A DNA stretch of 64,000 nucleotides from Winogradskyella forsetii (GTDB taxonomy: Bacteria; Bacteroidota; Bacteroidia; Flavobacteriales; Flavobacteriaceae). Shown here piece by piece: positions 7,918 through 17,975 of the stretch (its first letter is position 1; every line of letters starts with the position of its first letter). The DNA is taken from positions 496,001 through 560,000 of the forward strand of contig NZ_CP053348.1 of NCBI RefSeq assembly GCF_013394595.1, written 5' to 3'. The position numbers and the translations under genes were made by a program. The notes beneath the pieces were generated by a model. It was given only the letters and a program-made list of their open reading frames with translations. It made no database searches and was not told the origin of the DNA.

Positions 7918-9510
7918 TTAAAGAATGTAATCCGTACTCACAAAATTAGAAGCTTTCGAATCCATTAAATCCTTTAAAATAGCATTATTATAATCGTTGT
8001 CTTTTGAAGCAACGAAAGTTCTGATTGAAAAAGAACGTAAAGCATCATGTACACTTAATGTTCCCACGGCTGAATCTTTCCGTCCTGTAAATGGATATAC
8101 ATCTGGTCCACGTTGACATGAACTGTTTAAATTTACTCGACAAACCAAATTCACGAGTGTATCAATCAATGGCGCCAAGGTTTTTACATCTTTACCAAAC
8201 AAACTCACTTGTTGTCCATAATTAGATTCCGCCATATCGTCTAAAGGCTCTTCAATGTCTGAAAACGGAACGACCGGAATTACAGGGCCGAATTGTTCTT
8301 CTTGAAAAACCCGCATATCCTTCGTAACAGGATGTAAAACGGCAGGGAAAATATAGTTTTCTGTAGTTTCTCCACCTTTTTCGTTAATCACTTTTGCACC
8401 TTTATCAGTGGCGTCATCAATAAGTCCTTGAATATAGAGCGGTTTATCCGGTTCTGGTAATGGTGTTAATTTTGCACCATTTTCCCAAGGATTTCCGAAT
8501 TTTAAAGCATCAACTTTAGCAGCAAAGCGTTTGTTGAATTCTTCCACAATGTCTTCATGAACATATAATACTTTTAATGCTGTACAGCGCTGACCGTTGA
8601 AAGAGGTCGTTCCTGCAATACATTCTTCAATAGCTAAATCCAAATCGGCATCTGGTAAAACTATCGCTGGGTTTTTAGCTTCCAACCCTAAAACCAAACG
8701 CAATCTATTACTTTTTGGATGCTGATTCTGCAGTGCATTCGCAGATTTACTGTTTCCTATTAAAGCTAAAACATCCACTTTTCCTGATTGCATAATTGGT
8801 GCGGCAACGGTTCGTCCACGTCCATAAATAATATTGACAACACCTTTTGGAAAACTATCCCTAAACGCTTCCAACAAAGGTGAAATTAATAAAACCCCGT
8901 GTTTTGCAGGTTTGAAAATGGCTGTATTTCCCATAATCAAAGCAGGAATCAATAGTGCAAAAGTTTCATTTAATGGGTAATTATAAGGCCCTAAACATAA
9001 AACAACGCCTAAAGGGCCTCTTCTAATATGAGCGTTAACGCCAGAATTTTTTTCAAATTTAGCGCTGTTCCGATCCATTTGTTTATAATCCTCAATGGTA
9101 TCGTAGATATACTCGACTGTTCTATCAAATTCCTTTTCTGAATCTGGAAGATTTTTGCCGATTTCCCACATTAATAGTTTGACGACTTCTTCACGTTTGG
9201 TTTTCATTTGCGTCACAAACTTTTCCATACATGCAATTCTGTCCACAACTTTCATGGTTGGCCATAACCCTTGTCCTTTATTGTAAGCGGAAACCGCAGA
9301 ATCCAACGCCTTTAAAGCTTCTTTTTTTCCTAAAGTTGGAATAGACCCTAGAAGCGTAGGCTTGTAATCTTCAGTAGATGAAATTGTAGAATACACATTG
9401 GAAGTTTCTCCTCGCCATGGTATTAGTCCTCCATCTATTAAATATGTATCTTGGTTAACTAAATTTTTAATTTGAAATTGCTCTGGAATCTCCACAAATG
9501 TCGAAGTCAT
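7918..9510 (-). CDS. gapN: NADP-dependent non-phosphorylating glyceraldehyde-3-phosphate dehydrogenase (ALDH family)
   Basis: The 530-residue aldehyde dehydrogenase has GPYNYPLNE (oxyanion Asn177), catalytic Glu277 in LGLEAKNP and nucleophile Cys309 in [10 protein letters not shown]. The overall sequence matches the long GAPN-like ALDH group rather than generic ALDHs: the DGGLIPW start, [14 protein letters not shown], and a C-terminal [17 protein letters not shown] segment. It would oxidise glyceraldehyde-3-phosphate to 3-phosphoglycerate and make NADPH in the cytoplasm. It lies 71 bp after ilvA on the same strand and may be co-transcribed, though a functional link to isoleucine synthesis is only through NADPH. 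Another substrate aldehyde is possible. Confidence 0.8.
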   Translation of the reverse strand: MTSTFVEIPEQFQIKNLVNQDTYLIDGGLIPWRGETSNVYSTISSTEDYKPTLLGSIPTLGKKEALKALDSAVSAYNKGQGLWPTMKVVDRIACMEKFVTQMKTKREEVVKLLMWEIGKNLPDSEKEFDRTVEYIYDTIEDYKQMDRNSAKFEKNSGVNAHIRRGPLGVVLCLGPYNYPLNETFALLIPALIMGNTAIFKPAKHGVLLISPLLEAFRDSFPKGVVNIIYGRGRTVAAPIMQSGKVDVLALIGNSKSANALQNQHPKSNRLRLVLGLEAKNPAIVLPDADLDLAIEECIAGTTSFNGQRCTALKVLYVHEDIVEEFNKRFAAKVDALKFGNPWENGAKLTPLPEPDKPLYIQGLIDDATDKGAKVINEKGGETTENYIFPAVLHPVTKDMRVFQEEQFGPVIPVVPFSDIEEPLDDMAESNYGQQVSLFGKDVKTLAPLIDTLVNLVCRVNLNSSCQRGPDVYPFTGRKDSAVGTLSVHDALRSFSIRTFVASKDNDYNNAILKDLMDSKASNFVSTDYIL

Positions 9511-9581
9511 AATTATTCATTTTAACTATTAATAATAAAGATACCAATAACATTTTTTGATTCGGTTAAGTCTATGTTAAT

Positions 9582-10850
9582 CTATACCAAAAACTGAAAT
9601 AAATCTGGCTTATCATTGAGGTAATCTCCAAAGACATTATGAAGCTTCATTTTGGTAATGAGAGGGTCCAAATCTTCAGGAGATTTTAATTGTAAACCTA
9701 CGACCGCGACATCATTTTCACGATTGGCTTTTTTGGTGTACTCAAAATGGGTAATATCATCTGTAGGTCCTAAAATATCCACAACAAATTCTCTTAAAGC
9801 ACCTGCACGTTGCGGGAATTTAATGATGAAATAGTGTTTTAAATTGGTGTAAATAAGAGCGCGTTCTTTGATCTCGGCCATTCGAGTGATATCGTTGTTG
9901 CTTCCACTAATAACACAAACAACATTCTTGCCTTTTATTTCATCTTTAAATTGCTCTAACGCACAAAGGCTCATAGCACCTGCTGGTTCTACAACGATGG
10001 CATCCTTATTATAAAGATCCAAAATTGTCTGACAAATTTTACCTTCATCGACCGTAACCACACGATGTAAGGTTTCTTTACAAATGGCAAAGCTTAAATC
10101 ACCTACACGTTTTACAGCAGCACCATCTACAAAGTTATCTATAGACTTTAAAGTGATATTTTTATTGTTTCTGATGGAGTTCAGCATTGCAGGAGCACCT
10201 TTCGGTTCTACGCTGATAATTTTGGTTTGTGGTGATAAAATCTTAAATACTGAGGATAATCCAGCCGCTAATCCACCACCACCAACAGGCACAAAAACAT
10301 AATGAATGGGATGCGTTTTCGCTTGGTCAATAATTTCTAAACCAACTGTTGCCTGACCTTCAATAACTTTTTCGTCATTAAAAGGATGTACAAATGTTCT
10401 GTTCAGTTCTTCGCTTTGCTGCATCGCAGCATGGTAAGCATCGTCAAAAGTATCTCCAATTAAAACCACATCCACATAGTCTTCGCCAAACATTTTTACC
10501 TGCTCAATTTTTTGATTAGGTGTTGGTGAAGGCATAAAAATAGTACCTTTTATTTTTAAAAGTTTACATGAAAGTGCCACGCCTTGTGCATGATTTCCTG
10601 CACTAGCACATACAATTCCGTTTTCAATTTGATCACTGGTTAAGGACGAAATTCTATTATAAGCACCTCTAATTTTATAGGAGCGTACTTGTTGAAGGTC
10701 CTCCCTTTTAAAATAAACGTTTGCATCAAATTGCTTTGAGTAACGCGCATTTTTAATTAAAGGTGTTACCGAAGCCACACCGTTTAGTTTTTCAGCGGCA
10801 GCTTCAATAGCTTTTAATGTTGGTCTGTATGTGGTTTTGGTTTCTTTCAT
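9582..10850 (-). CDS. ilvA: threonine ammonia-lyase (biosynthetic, single ACT-like domain)
   Basis: The 422-residue fold-type II PLP enzyme has SYKIRGAYNRI with Lys59 as the PLP lysine. The glycine-rich phosphate loop is PVGGGGLAAG (about 195-205). A C-terminal ACT-like regulatory region begins around residue 330. It deaminates threonine to 2-oxobutanoate, the entry to isoleucine synthesis. It follows ilvC in the branched-chain cluster. A GTCCCC-type hairpin repeat begins one base from the ATG, so the repeat reaches into the ribosome-binding region. Confidence 0.93.
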   Translation of the reverse strand: MKETKTTYRPTLKAIEAAAEKLNGVASVTPLIKNARYSKQFDANVYFKREDLQQVRSYKIRGAYNRISSLTSDQIENGIVCASAGNHAQGVALSCKLLKIKGTIFMPSPTPNQKIEQVKMFGEDYVDVVLIGDTFDDAYHAAMQQSEELNRTFVHPFNDEKVIEGQATVGLEIIDQAKTHPIHYVFVPVGGGGLAAGLSSVFKILSPQTKIISVEPKGAPAMLNSIRNNKNITLKSIDNFVDGAAVKRVGDLSFAICKETLHRVVTVDEGKICQTILDLYNKDAIVVEPAGAMSLCALEQFKDEIKGKNVVCVISGSNNDITRMAEIKERALIYTNLKHYFIIKFPQRAGALREFVVDILGPTDDITHFEYTKKANRENDVAVVGLQLKSPEDLDPLITKMKLHNVFGDYLNDKPDLFQFLV

Positions 10851-10851
10851 T

Positions 10852-10873
10852 CCCCTAAATCCCCAAAGGGGAC
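10852..10873 (-). repeat. family C hairpin repeat directly before ilvA
   Basis: On the minus strand this reads GTCCCC-TTT-GGGGA followed by TTTAGGGG and then the ilvA ATG. Related copies lie at 33969-33998 and 58096-58122. Confidence 0.6.
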
Positions 10874-10889
10874 TTTCTTATTTTAATGA

Positions 10890-10920
10890 GACCTGTCAGG
10901 TTTTTAAAACTTGACAGGTC
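10890..10920. repeat. dispersed palindromic repeat (family A) copy
   Basis: GACCTGTCA and TGACAGGTC arms with a T/A-rich centre lie between the ilvC stop and the family C hairpin. It could act as a weak terminator after ilvC. Confidence 0.65.
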
Positions 10921-10928
10921 TGAAGTAT

Positions 10929-12428
10929 TTAGGCTAAAACAGATGTTTTGGCATCCTCAGTTTTAATCACTTTCATCGCTGTCATTGCAGAACGTAAACG
11001 CTGACCTACGGCTTCGATAGGATGGTTTCTTATTGCATCGTTGATGGCAATTAGCTCTACATTGTCAACACCATTTGAATTTGAAAATGGCTTTCCAATA
11101 ATAGAGGTGTCAACGGTTGTCATGAATTCCTTTAATAATGGTTTACAGGCATGGTCAAATAAATAGCAACCATATTCAGCCGTATCTGAAATCACGCGGT
11201 TCATTTCGAATAATTTCTTTCTGGCGATGGTGTTTGCAATTAATGGTAACTCGTGCAAAGATTCATAGTAAGCAGAATCTTCAATAATACCTGCGGCAAC
11301 CATGGTTTCGAAGGCTAATTCCACACCAGATTTAACGAAGGCTACTAATAAAACGCCGTTATCAAAATACTCTTGTTCTGAAATATGATCTGAGGTTAAT
11401 TCTGTTTTTTCAAAAGCGGTTTCTCCTGTTGCCTCTCTCCATTTTAATAAGTTGACATCATCATTGGCCCAATCTTCCATCATGGTTTTTGAGAAATGAC
11501 CGGAAATAATATCGTCCATATGCTTTTCAAATAATGGACGCATAATTGCTTTCAATTCTTCGGAAAGGTTATAAGCTTTAATTTTTGCAGGATTGGATAA
11601 ACGGTCCATCATGTTGGTAATGCCACCATGTTTAAGTGCTTCTGTAATGGTTTCCCAACCGAACTGAATTAATTTGGCAGCATAGCCAGGTTCAATCCCT
11701 TCTTCGACCATTTTGTCAAAAGATAAAATAGCACCTGTTTGCAGCAGACCACAAAGAATGGTCTGTTCTCCCATTAAGTCAGATTTCACTTCAGCAATAA
11801 ATGATGATTCCAAAACTCCAGCTCTATGGCCTCCAGTGGCTGCAGCGTATGCTTTTGCTTGTGTCCAACCTTTTCCTTCTGGATCATTTTCTGGGTGTAC
11901 AGCAGTCAATGTAGGTACACCAAATCCACGTTTGTATTCTTCCCTAACTTCTGTTCCGGGACACTTTGGTGCGACCATAATTACGGTTAAATCTTCACGG
12001 ATTTTTGTACCTTCTTCAACAATGTTGAAACCGTGCGAATAGCTTAAGGTTGCGCCTTTTTTCATTAAAGGCATCACAGCTTTTACGACGCTTGTATGTT
12101 GTTTATCTGGTGTTAGGTTTAATACTAAATCTGCTGTAGGAATTAATTCTTCATAAGTCCCAACAGTAAATCCATTATCGGTCGCATTTTTGTAAGAGGC
12201 ACGCTTTTCATCAATGGCTTGTTGTCTTAAGGCATACGAAATATCAAGTCCCGAATCACGCATGTTCAATCCTTGGTTAAGGCCTTGAGCTCCACAACCT
12301 ACGATGACAATTTTCTTTCCTTTTAGAGCGTTTACGCCATCTTCAAATTCTGAAGCGTCCATAAAACGACACTTTCCCAATTGCTCTAATTGTTCTCTTA
12401 ATGGTAATGTGTTAAAATAATTTGACAT
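10929..12428 (-). CDS. ilvC: ketol-acid reductoisomerase, class II (long form)
   Basis: I start the gene at the ATG for [14 protein letters not shown] (499 residues) rather than at an ATG 18 codons upstream, because the family starts near this motif and the upstream codons read as leader sequence. The [13 protein letters not shown]ossmann loop and two C-terminal knotted domains give the long class II form, as in E. coli. It converts acetolactate and acetohydroxybutyrate to dihydroxy acids with NADPH and magnesium. It lies between ilvN and ilvA. Confidence 0.93.
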   Translation of the reverse strand: MSNYFNTLPLREQLEQLGKCRFMDASEFEDGVNALKGKKIVIVGCGAQGLNQGLNMRDSGLDISYALRQQAIDEKRASYKNATDNGFTVGTYEELIPTADLVLNLTPDKQHTSVVKAVMPLMKKGATLSYSHGFNIVEEGTKIREDLTVIMVAPKCPGTEVREEYKRGFGVPTLTAVHPENDPEGKGWTQAKAYAAATGGHRAGVLESSFIAEVKSDLMGEQTILCGLLQTGAILSFDKMVEEGIEPGYAAKLIQFGWETITEALKHGGITNMMDRLSNPAKIKAYNLSEELKAIMRPLFEKHMDDIISGHFSKTMMEDWANDDVNLLKWREATGETAFEKTELTSDHISEQEYFDNGVLLVAFVKSGVELAFETMVAAGIIEDSAYYESLHELPLIANTIARKKLFEMNRVISDTAEYGCYLFDHACKPLLKEFMTTVDTSIIGKPFSNSNGVDNVELIAINDAIRNHPIEAVGQRLRSAMTAMKVIKTEDAKTSVLA

Positions 12429-12591
12429 TGTTTTTTCTTTTTTTTGGATAATAGAAAATGGACGACTAGAATATAGACTCATTTATGGTAAATTTTGAAA
12501 TCTTTCCTGTTGTATAAAATCTATTTTTATTTATGATCTTTCTAATTTTTGTGTCTAAAATCTAGCTGTCTATGCTCTAGACTCTAATTTA

Positions 12592-13119
12592 TTAATCTTG
12601 AAATGCCTTAAGCATTGTTGATATTTTCATTTCGTCTTTTGTCACCGCAATTCTACCTGAACGCGTAAATTGCATAATGCCAAAGACAGACAGTTCCCTG
12701 TACAATAAATCTATTTCTTCTTTTCTTCCAGATTTTTCGATAGCAAAAAATTCTTTGTTTACGGTTACAATTCTGGCATTGCTTTCTTTGATGATATTCT
12801 GAATCTGACGTTCATCAAATAATAATTCAGACTTAATTTTGAATAAACACGATTCTTGATAAATGATTTCATCTTCGGTATGATAGAAAGCTTTGATGAC
12901 TTCAACTTGTTTTTCAATCTGACCGATAATCTTTTTCATTTGAGACTCTGTAATATTAATTACTAATGTGAATCTTGAAACGCCGTCAATCTCAGAAGGC
13001 GAGGTGTTAAGACTCTCAACATTCATATGTCTTCTTTGGAAAATTGCTGAAATTCTATTCAACAATCCAATATTATTTTCCGTATATATTGAAACAGTAT
13101 ATTGTTTGTTTTCGCTCAT
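12592..13119 (-). CDS. ilvN: acetolactate synthase regulatory (small) subunit
   Basis: The 175-residue protein starts with an ACT domain (YTVSIYTENNIGLLNRISAI, with the RRHMNVESLN loop). The C-terminal half is typical of IlvN/IlvH. It binds the IlvB catalytic subunit, raises its activity and gives valine feedback control. It lies directly downstream of ilvB, as expected. Confidence 0.92.
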   Translation of the reverse strand: MSENKQYTVSIYTENNIGLLNRISAIFQRRHMNVESLNTSPSEIDGVSRFTLVINITESQMKKIIGQIEKQVEVIKAFYHTEDEIIYQESCLFKIKSELLFDERQIQNIIKESNARIVTVNKEFFAIEKSGRKEEIDLLYRELSVFGIMQFTRSGRIAVTKDEMKISTMLKAFQD

Positions 13120-13260
13120 TACTTTGAGATTATAGTTGATTTAAGAAGAAAATAGATAATTGAATCTAGAACATAGACTTTATCTCATTTCAAATTATTT
13201 ACTATTATTTATCTTTTTTTTAATTGTTTAGTCTCTAAACCATTTTAATACTTTTTATTT

Positions 13261-13288
13261 CACGACTCACGACTCACGACTCACGACT
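13261..13288. repeat. heptanucleotide tandem repeat
   Basis: Four perfect copies of CACGACT lie in the ilvB-ilvN gap, four bases past the ilvB stop codon. They are outside coding sequence. Confidence 0.9.
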
Positions 13289-13292
13289 CATA

Positions 13293-15026
13293 TCATTCTA
13301 ATCTTATATCTGAAACACTGGCTCCTGTTGGAATCATTGGAAAAACATTATCTTCCTTTTCAACTCTAACTTCTAAGAAATAAGGGCCTTTGCAATCAAT
13401 CATTTCTTTTATAGCCGCTTTTAAATCTTTACGCTCTGACACTTTTTGGGCTTCGATATGATACCCTTTTGCAATGGCCACAAAATCTGGATTTACCATT
13501 TCTGTTGAAGCGTAGCGTTTCTCAAAAAAGAGTTGTTGCCATTGCCGAACCATACCTAAAAATTCATTGTTCAGTACCACAATTTTTACAGGTACTTTTT
13601 GCTGAAAGATGGTTCCTAATTCTTGAATGTTCATTTGGTAACCACCATCGCCGGCAATCATAATTACTTCCCGTTCTGGCGCTGCCATTTTGGCTCCAAT
13701 AGCTGCTGGTAATGCAAATCCCATGGTTCCTAAGCCACCAGAAGTGATATTGCTTTTAGTTGTGTTGAATTCTGCATAACGACAAGCAATCATTTGGTGC
13801 TGACCAACATCACTGACAATAGCTGCTTCGCCTTTGGTCTGGATGTTGATTTCTTTCAACACTTCGCCCATTGTTAAACCTTCCTTTGTGGGATGCAAAT
13901 CATTTTTAATAACTTTTTCGTATTCAATTTTATATAAATCCTTGAATTTTTGATGCCAATCTGTGTGTGAATTCGGGTGTAGTAATGGTAACAACTCTGT
14001 TAAACTAGTTTTAGCATCGCCAAGAACAGCGATATCAGTTTTTACGTTTTTATCGACTTCCGCGGGATCAATTTCAAAATGAACAATTTTTGCTTGTTTT
14101 GCATAAGTTTCTAAATTTCCTGTAACACGATCGTCGAAACGCATGCCGATGGCTATTAAAACATCACATTCGTTAGTTAAAACGTTAGGTGCATAATTAC
14201 CATGCATACCAACCATTCCTACATTTAATGGGTGTGACGTTGGAATAGCCGAAGCCCCTAAAATGGTCCAAGCCGAAGGAATTCCGGCTTTTTCAATAAC
14301 CGCTTTAAATTCTTCTTCCGCCTTGCCTAAAATAATACCTTGTCCCCAAACTATTAGTGGTTTTTTGGCATTATTGATTAATTCTGCTGCAGCTTTGAGA
14401 GAATTTTCATCGGTATCTGGAACAGGTTTGTAACTTCTTACGCCTTTACATTTTTTGTATTTAAAATCGAAAAGTTCGATTTGAGCATCTTTAGTTATGT
14501 CAATTAAAACAGGTCCTGGTCGTCCGCTTTTGGCGATGTAAAAGGCTTTGGCGAAAACTTCTGGAATTTCTGAAGCTTTAGTAATTTGATGGTTCCATTT
14601 GGTCACTGGTGTCGAAATCCCGACGATATCAGTTTCTTGAAACGCATCACTTCCCAACAAATGCGAACCTACTTGACCAGTGATACAAACCAAAGGCGTA
14701 GAATCTATTTGTGCATCAGCAATTCCAGTAATTAAATTAGTCGCTCCTGGACCAGAAGTTGCCATAGCAACACCGACTTTGCCAGAAATTCGTGCATAAC
14801 CTTGTGCAGCATGGGCAGCACCTTGCTCGTGGCGCGATAAGACATGGTGAATTTTATCTTGATACTTATATAGTTCATCATATACTGGCATAATTGCACC
14901 TCCTGGATAGCCGTAGAGAATGTCAACACCTTCAGCAAGTAAGCATTTTATAACTGCTTCGCTTCCAGAAATACGTTCAGTAGTTTCTGTGTCTTTAGTG
15001 TTATTTTGAATGGTTTTTGTGTCCAT
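13293..15026 (-). CDS. ilvB: acetolactate synthase catalytic subunit
   Basis: The 577-residue ThDP enzyme has GYPGGAIMPVYDEL near the N-terminus and catalytic Glu67 in SRHEQGAAHAAQGYAR. Its ThDP motif begins GDGGYQMNIQELGT and ends with the paired Asn of VVLNN. It joins pyruvate with pyruvate or 2-oxobutanoate, the first common step of valine, leucine and isoleucine synthesis. It sits between ilvD and ilvN on the same strand. The length is normal. Confidence 0.94.
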   Translation of the reverse strand: MDTKTIQNNTKDTETTERISGSEAVIKCLLAEGVDILYGYPGGAIMPVYDELYKYQDKIHHVLSRHEQGAAHAAQGYARISGKVGVAMATSGPGATNLITGIADAQIDSTPLVCITGQVGSHLLGSDAFQETDIVGISTPVTKWNHQITKASEIPEVFAKAFYIAKSGRPGPVLIDITKDAQIELFDFKYKKCKGVRSYKPVPDTDENSLKAAAELINNAKKPLIVWGQGIILGKAEEEFKAVIEKAGIPSAWTILGASAIPTSHPLNVGMVGMHGNYAPNVLTNECDVLIAIGMRFDDRVTGNLETYAKQAKIVHFEIDPAEVDKNVKTDIAVLGDAKTSLTELLPLLHPNSHTDWHQKFKDLYKIEYEKVIKNDLHPTKEGLTMGEVLKEINIQTKGEAAIVSDVGQHQMIACRYAEFNTTKSNITSGGLGTMGFALPAAIGAKMAAPEREVIMIAGDGGYQMNIQELGTIFQQKVPVKIVVLNNEFLGMVRQWQQLFFEKRYASTEMVNPDFVAIAKGYHIEAQKVSERKDLKAAIKEMIDCKGPYFLEVRVEKEDNVFPMIPTGASVSDIRLE

Positions 15027-15166
15027 ATTTTTAATGGATTAGTTTTTTAAAAGAGATAAGAAAATTGAGTGCTTACTCTTACTCTTAATTTTTGCTTTTA
15101 CCTCTTGCTTCGCTTGAGGATCGTTATTGTTATTTTTTTTCAGCTTTTGGCTTTTTCGATGTTGAG

Positions 15167-15186
15167 ATTCCTGCCTTCGCAGGAAT
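15167..15186. repeat. hairpin repeat after ilvD
   Basis: Perfect arms ATTCCTGC and GCAGGAAT with a CTTC loop lie just after the ilvD stop codon. It resembles REP-like palindromes and could stabilise transcript ends or attenuate read-through into ilvB. Confidence 0.55.
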
Positions 15187-15189
15187 TTG

Positions 15190-16869
15190 TTAAAACTCAT
15201 CAGTTACACAGCCTTTTGAAGCTGAGGATACTGTTTTGGCATATTTATATAAAACACCACGTTCGAATTTTAATTCTGGCGCTTTCCATTTTTCTCTTCG
15301 TTTTTGAAGTTCTTCTTCAGAAACTTCTAGTGATATGGAATTGGTTTCTGCATCAATGGTAATGATATCTCCATCTTTAACAACAGCAATTGTTCCACCT
15401 TCTTGTGCTTCTGGCGTGATGTGCCCTACCACAAAACCGTGGGTGCCTCCTGAAAATCTTCCGTCAGTAATTAAAGCCACATCTTTACCTAGACCAGCTC
15501 CCATAATAGCAGCCGTTGGCTTTAGCATTTCAGGCATTCCAGGACCACCTTTTGGACCTTCATATCTAATGACAACGACATCTCCTTTTTCAACTTTTCC
15601 ATCTCTTATGCCGTCATTTGCCGCATATTCCCCTTCAAAAACTTTCGCCTTTCCTCTAAAACATAAGCCTTCTTTACCCGTAATTTTAGCGACGCTTCCT
15701 TCGGTTGCTAAATTGCCATAGAGCATTCTTAAGTGTCCTGATACTTTAATAGGCTCTTCAATGGGTTTTATCACATCTTGTCCTTCTTTTAAGTCGTCAA
15801 CGTCCAATAAATTTTCAGCGATAGTTTTTCCTGTAACGGTTAAACAATCGCCATGAATCAACCCTTTTTTCAAAAGATATTTTAGTACCGCAGGAATTCC
15901 ACCGACCTCATGAACATCTTCCATTAGATATTTACCGCTTGGTTTTAAATCGGCTAAAAATGGTGTGTTGTCACTAATATTCTGAAAATCTTTTAATGTA
16001 AAATCGATTTGTGCAGCTCGTGCTATGGCTAAAAAGTGTAATACTGCATTTGTAGAACCACCTAAGATGGTTACTAAACGGACAGCATTTTCAAGCGATT
16101 TTCTTGTGATAATGTCGGAAGGCTTTATATCCTTTTCCAACAATAAACGTAAGGCTTCGCCAGCTCTAACGGATTCTTGTTTCTTTTCATCACTTAATGC
16201 AGGATTTGAAGAGTTGAAAGGCAACGTCATACCCAAAGCTTCAATTGCAGAAGCCATAGTATTTGCCGTGTACATACCTCCACAGGCGCCTGCTCCTGGA
16301 CATGCTTTTTCAACAATACTTTGGTATTCGCTTTCTTCCATGGTTCCGGCAACTTTGCTTCCCCAAGCTTCAAAAGCGGAGACGACATCTAATTTTTTAC
16401 CGTTATGGCAACCAGAGTCTATAGTGCCACCATACACTAATATGGAAGGGCGATTCAATCGTATCATCGCCATTAAAGCACCTGGCATATTTTTGTCGCA
16501 ACCAACAACTGTGACCAGTCCATCATAACTCATAGCTTGTACCACGGTTTCCATGGAATCTGCAATAATATCTCGAGAAGGCAGGGAGTATCGCATTCCT
16601 GGTGTTCCCATAGAAATACCGTCACTTACACCTATAGTATTGAAAATCAAACCGACAATATCTTCATTCTTAGTTCCTTCTTTAACCAATTTTGCCAAGT
16701 CGTTAAGGTGCATATTGCATGGATTGCCTTCATAACCTGTACTTGCAATGCCGACGATAGGTTTAAAAAAATCTTCCTTTGTTAATCCAATAGCATGCAA
16801 CATGGCTTGAGCCGCTGGTTGTGTAGGATCTTGAGTAACCGTTTTACTGTATTTGTTTATTTGATTCAT
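15190..16869 (-). CDS. ilvD: dihydroxy-acid dehydratase
   Basis: The 559-residue IlvD/Edd-family enzyme carries the iron-sulfur cysteine motifs [14 protein letters not shown] and [17 protein letters not shown], and the C-terminal [15 protein letters not shown]. It dehydrates the dihydroxy acids to the branched-chain 2-oxo acids. It is the first gene of the cluster ilvD-ilvB-ilvN-ilvC-ilvA. The only missing standard step here is the transaminase IlvE, which must lie elsewhere. Confidence 0.94.
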   Translation of the reverse strand: MNQINKYSKTVTQDPTQPAAQAMLHAIGLTKEDFFKPIVGIASTGYEGNPCNMHLNDLAKLVKEGTKNEDIVGLIFNTIGVSDGISMGTPGMRYSLPSRDIIADSMETVVQAMSYDGLVTVVGCDKNMPGALMAMIRLNRPSILVYGGTIDSGCHNGKKLDVVSAFEAWGSKVAGTMEESEYQSIVEKACPGAGACGGMYTANTMASAIEALGMTLPFNSSNPALSDEKKQESVRAGEALRLLLEKDIKPSDIITRKSLENAVRLVTILGGSTNAVLHFLAIARAAQIDFTLKDFQNISDNTPFLADLKPSGKYLMEDVHEVGGIPAVLKYLLKKGLIHGDCLTVTGKTIAENLLDVDDLKEGQDVIKPIEEPIKVSGHLRMLYGNLATEGSVAKITGKEGLCFRGKAKVFEGEYAANDGIRDGKVEKGDVVVIRYEGPKGGPGMPEMLKPTAAIMGAGLGKDVALITDGRFSGGTHGFVVGHITPEAQEGGTIAVVKDGDIITIDAETNSISLEVSEEELQKRREKWKAPELKFERGVLYKYAKTVSSASKGCVTDEF

Positions 16870-17208
16870 AGTTTTATTTAGGCATTTCGACTGTGCTTAA
16901 TGTGACACAAAATTGATTTGCAGAAACTAAATTACTTGATATGGAATGTTTCGTTTATAACTTTCTTTTTCTTAATCTAAATCCAATTATAATAGAAACA
17001 CATTAAGTACTTGAAAATTAGTACTTTAGGTCTAAATAAATATGATGTTCAAATGTGTTAAATTTTCGGATAGAAATTGCTTTTAGCGTTTTAAACACTA
17101 CTTAAATTGGAAGTCTAATTTTTGTTAAAGTTATATTAAACCCATCATCATCTAAATCCAAAGGTCGGTATTGCCGTATATATAGTATAACCAATAAATA
17201 TTTATATT
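16870..17208. promoter_or_regulatory. divergent ilvD / fasciclin intergenic region
   Basis: This 339-bp gap has no gene that I can support. It holds a TTCGACT...TTAATGTGACAC stretch just upstream of ilvD that looks like a decayed copy of the CTTCGACTACGCTCAG repeat seen near 59.3-59.6 kb. It also has an inverted repeat at 17005-17026. No leader peptide rich in branched-chain residues was found by eye. Confidence 0.4.
17005..17026. promoter_or_regulatory. candidate operator (inverted repeat)
   Basis: Perfect 7-bp arms AAGTACT and AGTACTT with an 8-base spacer lie about 136 bp upstream of ilvD. Their spacing fits a dimeric regulator. Which gene they serve is unknown. Confidence 0.3.
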
Positions 17209-17850
17209 ATGAAATTTAGAATGAATAAAATATTAGGAACAGTGATGTGTATGCTATTCGTAGTAATAACTGCCTGTGATGATGGTAAAAAAGAAGCGGA
17301 GCGAATGAAGATGGAAGCTGAAAAAATGGAGATAGAGGCCAAGGAGCAAAAAGACTTGGAAATGAAAAAGATGGAGGAAGAGAAGAAAGCTATGGAGATG
17401 AAGAACAGTATAGCAGGAAAAGCAATGGCTAATGAAGATCTATCTACTTTAGTAGCTGCCTTAAAAGCTGCAGATTTGGCAAATATGCTATCCGAGCCTG
17501 GCGATTATACTGTTTTTGCACCTTCTAATAATGCATTTGAAAAATTACCAAAAGGTACAGTAGACAACTTATTGAAGCCTGAAAACAAAGAAACACTTCA
17601 AAGTGTTTTGCAATACCATGTTGTATCAGGAAAAATAACCTCAGATGAAATGATGGCAGCTATTAAAGGTGCAAAAGGAAAGTATACTTTTAAAACCGTT
17701 GCTGGAGAAGAATTAACGGCGATGATGGATGGAGATCAGTTTGTGATTAAAGATTCTAGAGGAGAAAAATCTCAAGTTGTTCAAGGCAATGTTGATGCAT
17801 CAAATGGTATTGTTTACATTATTAATGATGTGTTAATGGCTAAAAAGTAA
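17209..17850 (+). CDS. fasciclin (FAS1) domain lipoprotein
   Basis: The 213-residue protein starts with a lipoprotein signal ending at Cys23 (VVITAC). A highly charged Glu/Lys/Met-rich helix follows (about 25-65, probably coiled coil), then one FAS1 domain (about 70-213, with YTVFAPSNNAFEKLP, LQYHVVSGKI and the terminal GIVYIINDVL). FAS1 domains mediate adhesion or protein contacts; the cellular role here is unknown. It is a single gene with its own terminator, upstream of but apparently separate from the polysaccharide locus. Confidence 0.85.
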   Translation: MKFRMNKILGTVMCMLFVVITACDDGKKEAERMKMEAEKMEIEAKEQKDLEMKKMEEEKKAMEMKNSIAGKAMANEDLSTLVAALKAADLANMLSEPGDYTVFAPSNNAFEKLPKGTVDNLLKPENKETLQSVLQYHVVSGKITSDEMMAAIKGAKGKYTFKTVAGEELTAMMDGDQFVIKDSRGEKSQVVQGNVDASNGIVYIINDVLMAKK

Positions 17851-17871
17851 CAAACAGAACTTATAGTTCAT

Positions 17872-17901
17872 AAAGGTTCAACTTTGGTTGAGCCTTTTTT
17901 T
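17872..17901 (+). terminator. Rho-independent terminator
   Basis: An 11-bp stem AAAGGTTCAAC/GTTGAGCCTTT (one G-U pair) with a TTTG loop runs into a T tract, 21 bp after the fasciclin stop. Confidence 0.85.
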
Positions 17902-17940
17902 ATGGTCGGATTTTAAGAATAAGATGCGTAGCTTTGGATC

Positions 17941-17963
17941 AAATTGTTAATTTTAAACAATTT
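17941..17963. promoter_or_regulatory. candidate operator before the PUL regulator
   Basis: Perfect 8-bp arms AAATTGTT and AACAATTT with a 7-base spacer lie 12 bp upstream of the regulator start codon. The position suits autoregulation or a leader hairpin. Confidence 0.35.
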
Positions 17964-17975
17964 CATTAAAAATTT

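Noticed and set aside
12429..12482. Upstream ATG of ilvC
   Set aside because: It adds 18 residues not expected in the family. [14 protein letters not shown] is the usual N-terminus.
16025..16528. 167-codon frame opposite ilvD
   Set aside because: It is antisense to a well-conserved gene and has no recognisable domain. Other long antisense frames (15335-15721, 34244-34711, 57108-57548, 48539-48853, 59308-59718) were rejected likewise.
16870..17208. Branched-chain leader peptide attenuator before ilvD
   Set aside because: No short frame rich in Leu, Ile or Val with a following terminator/antiterminator pair was seen.
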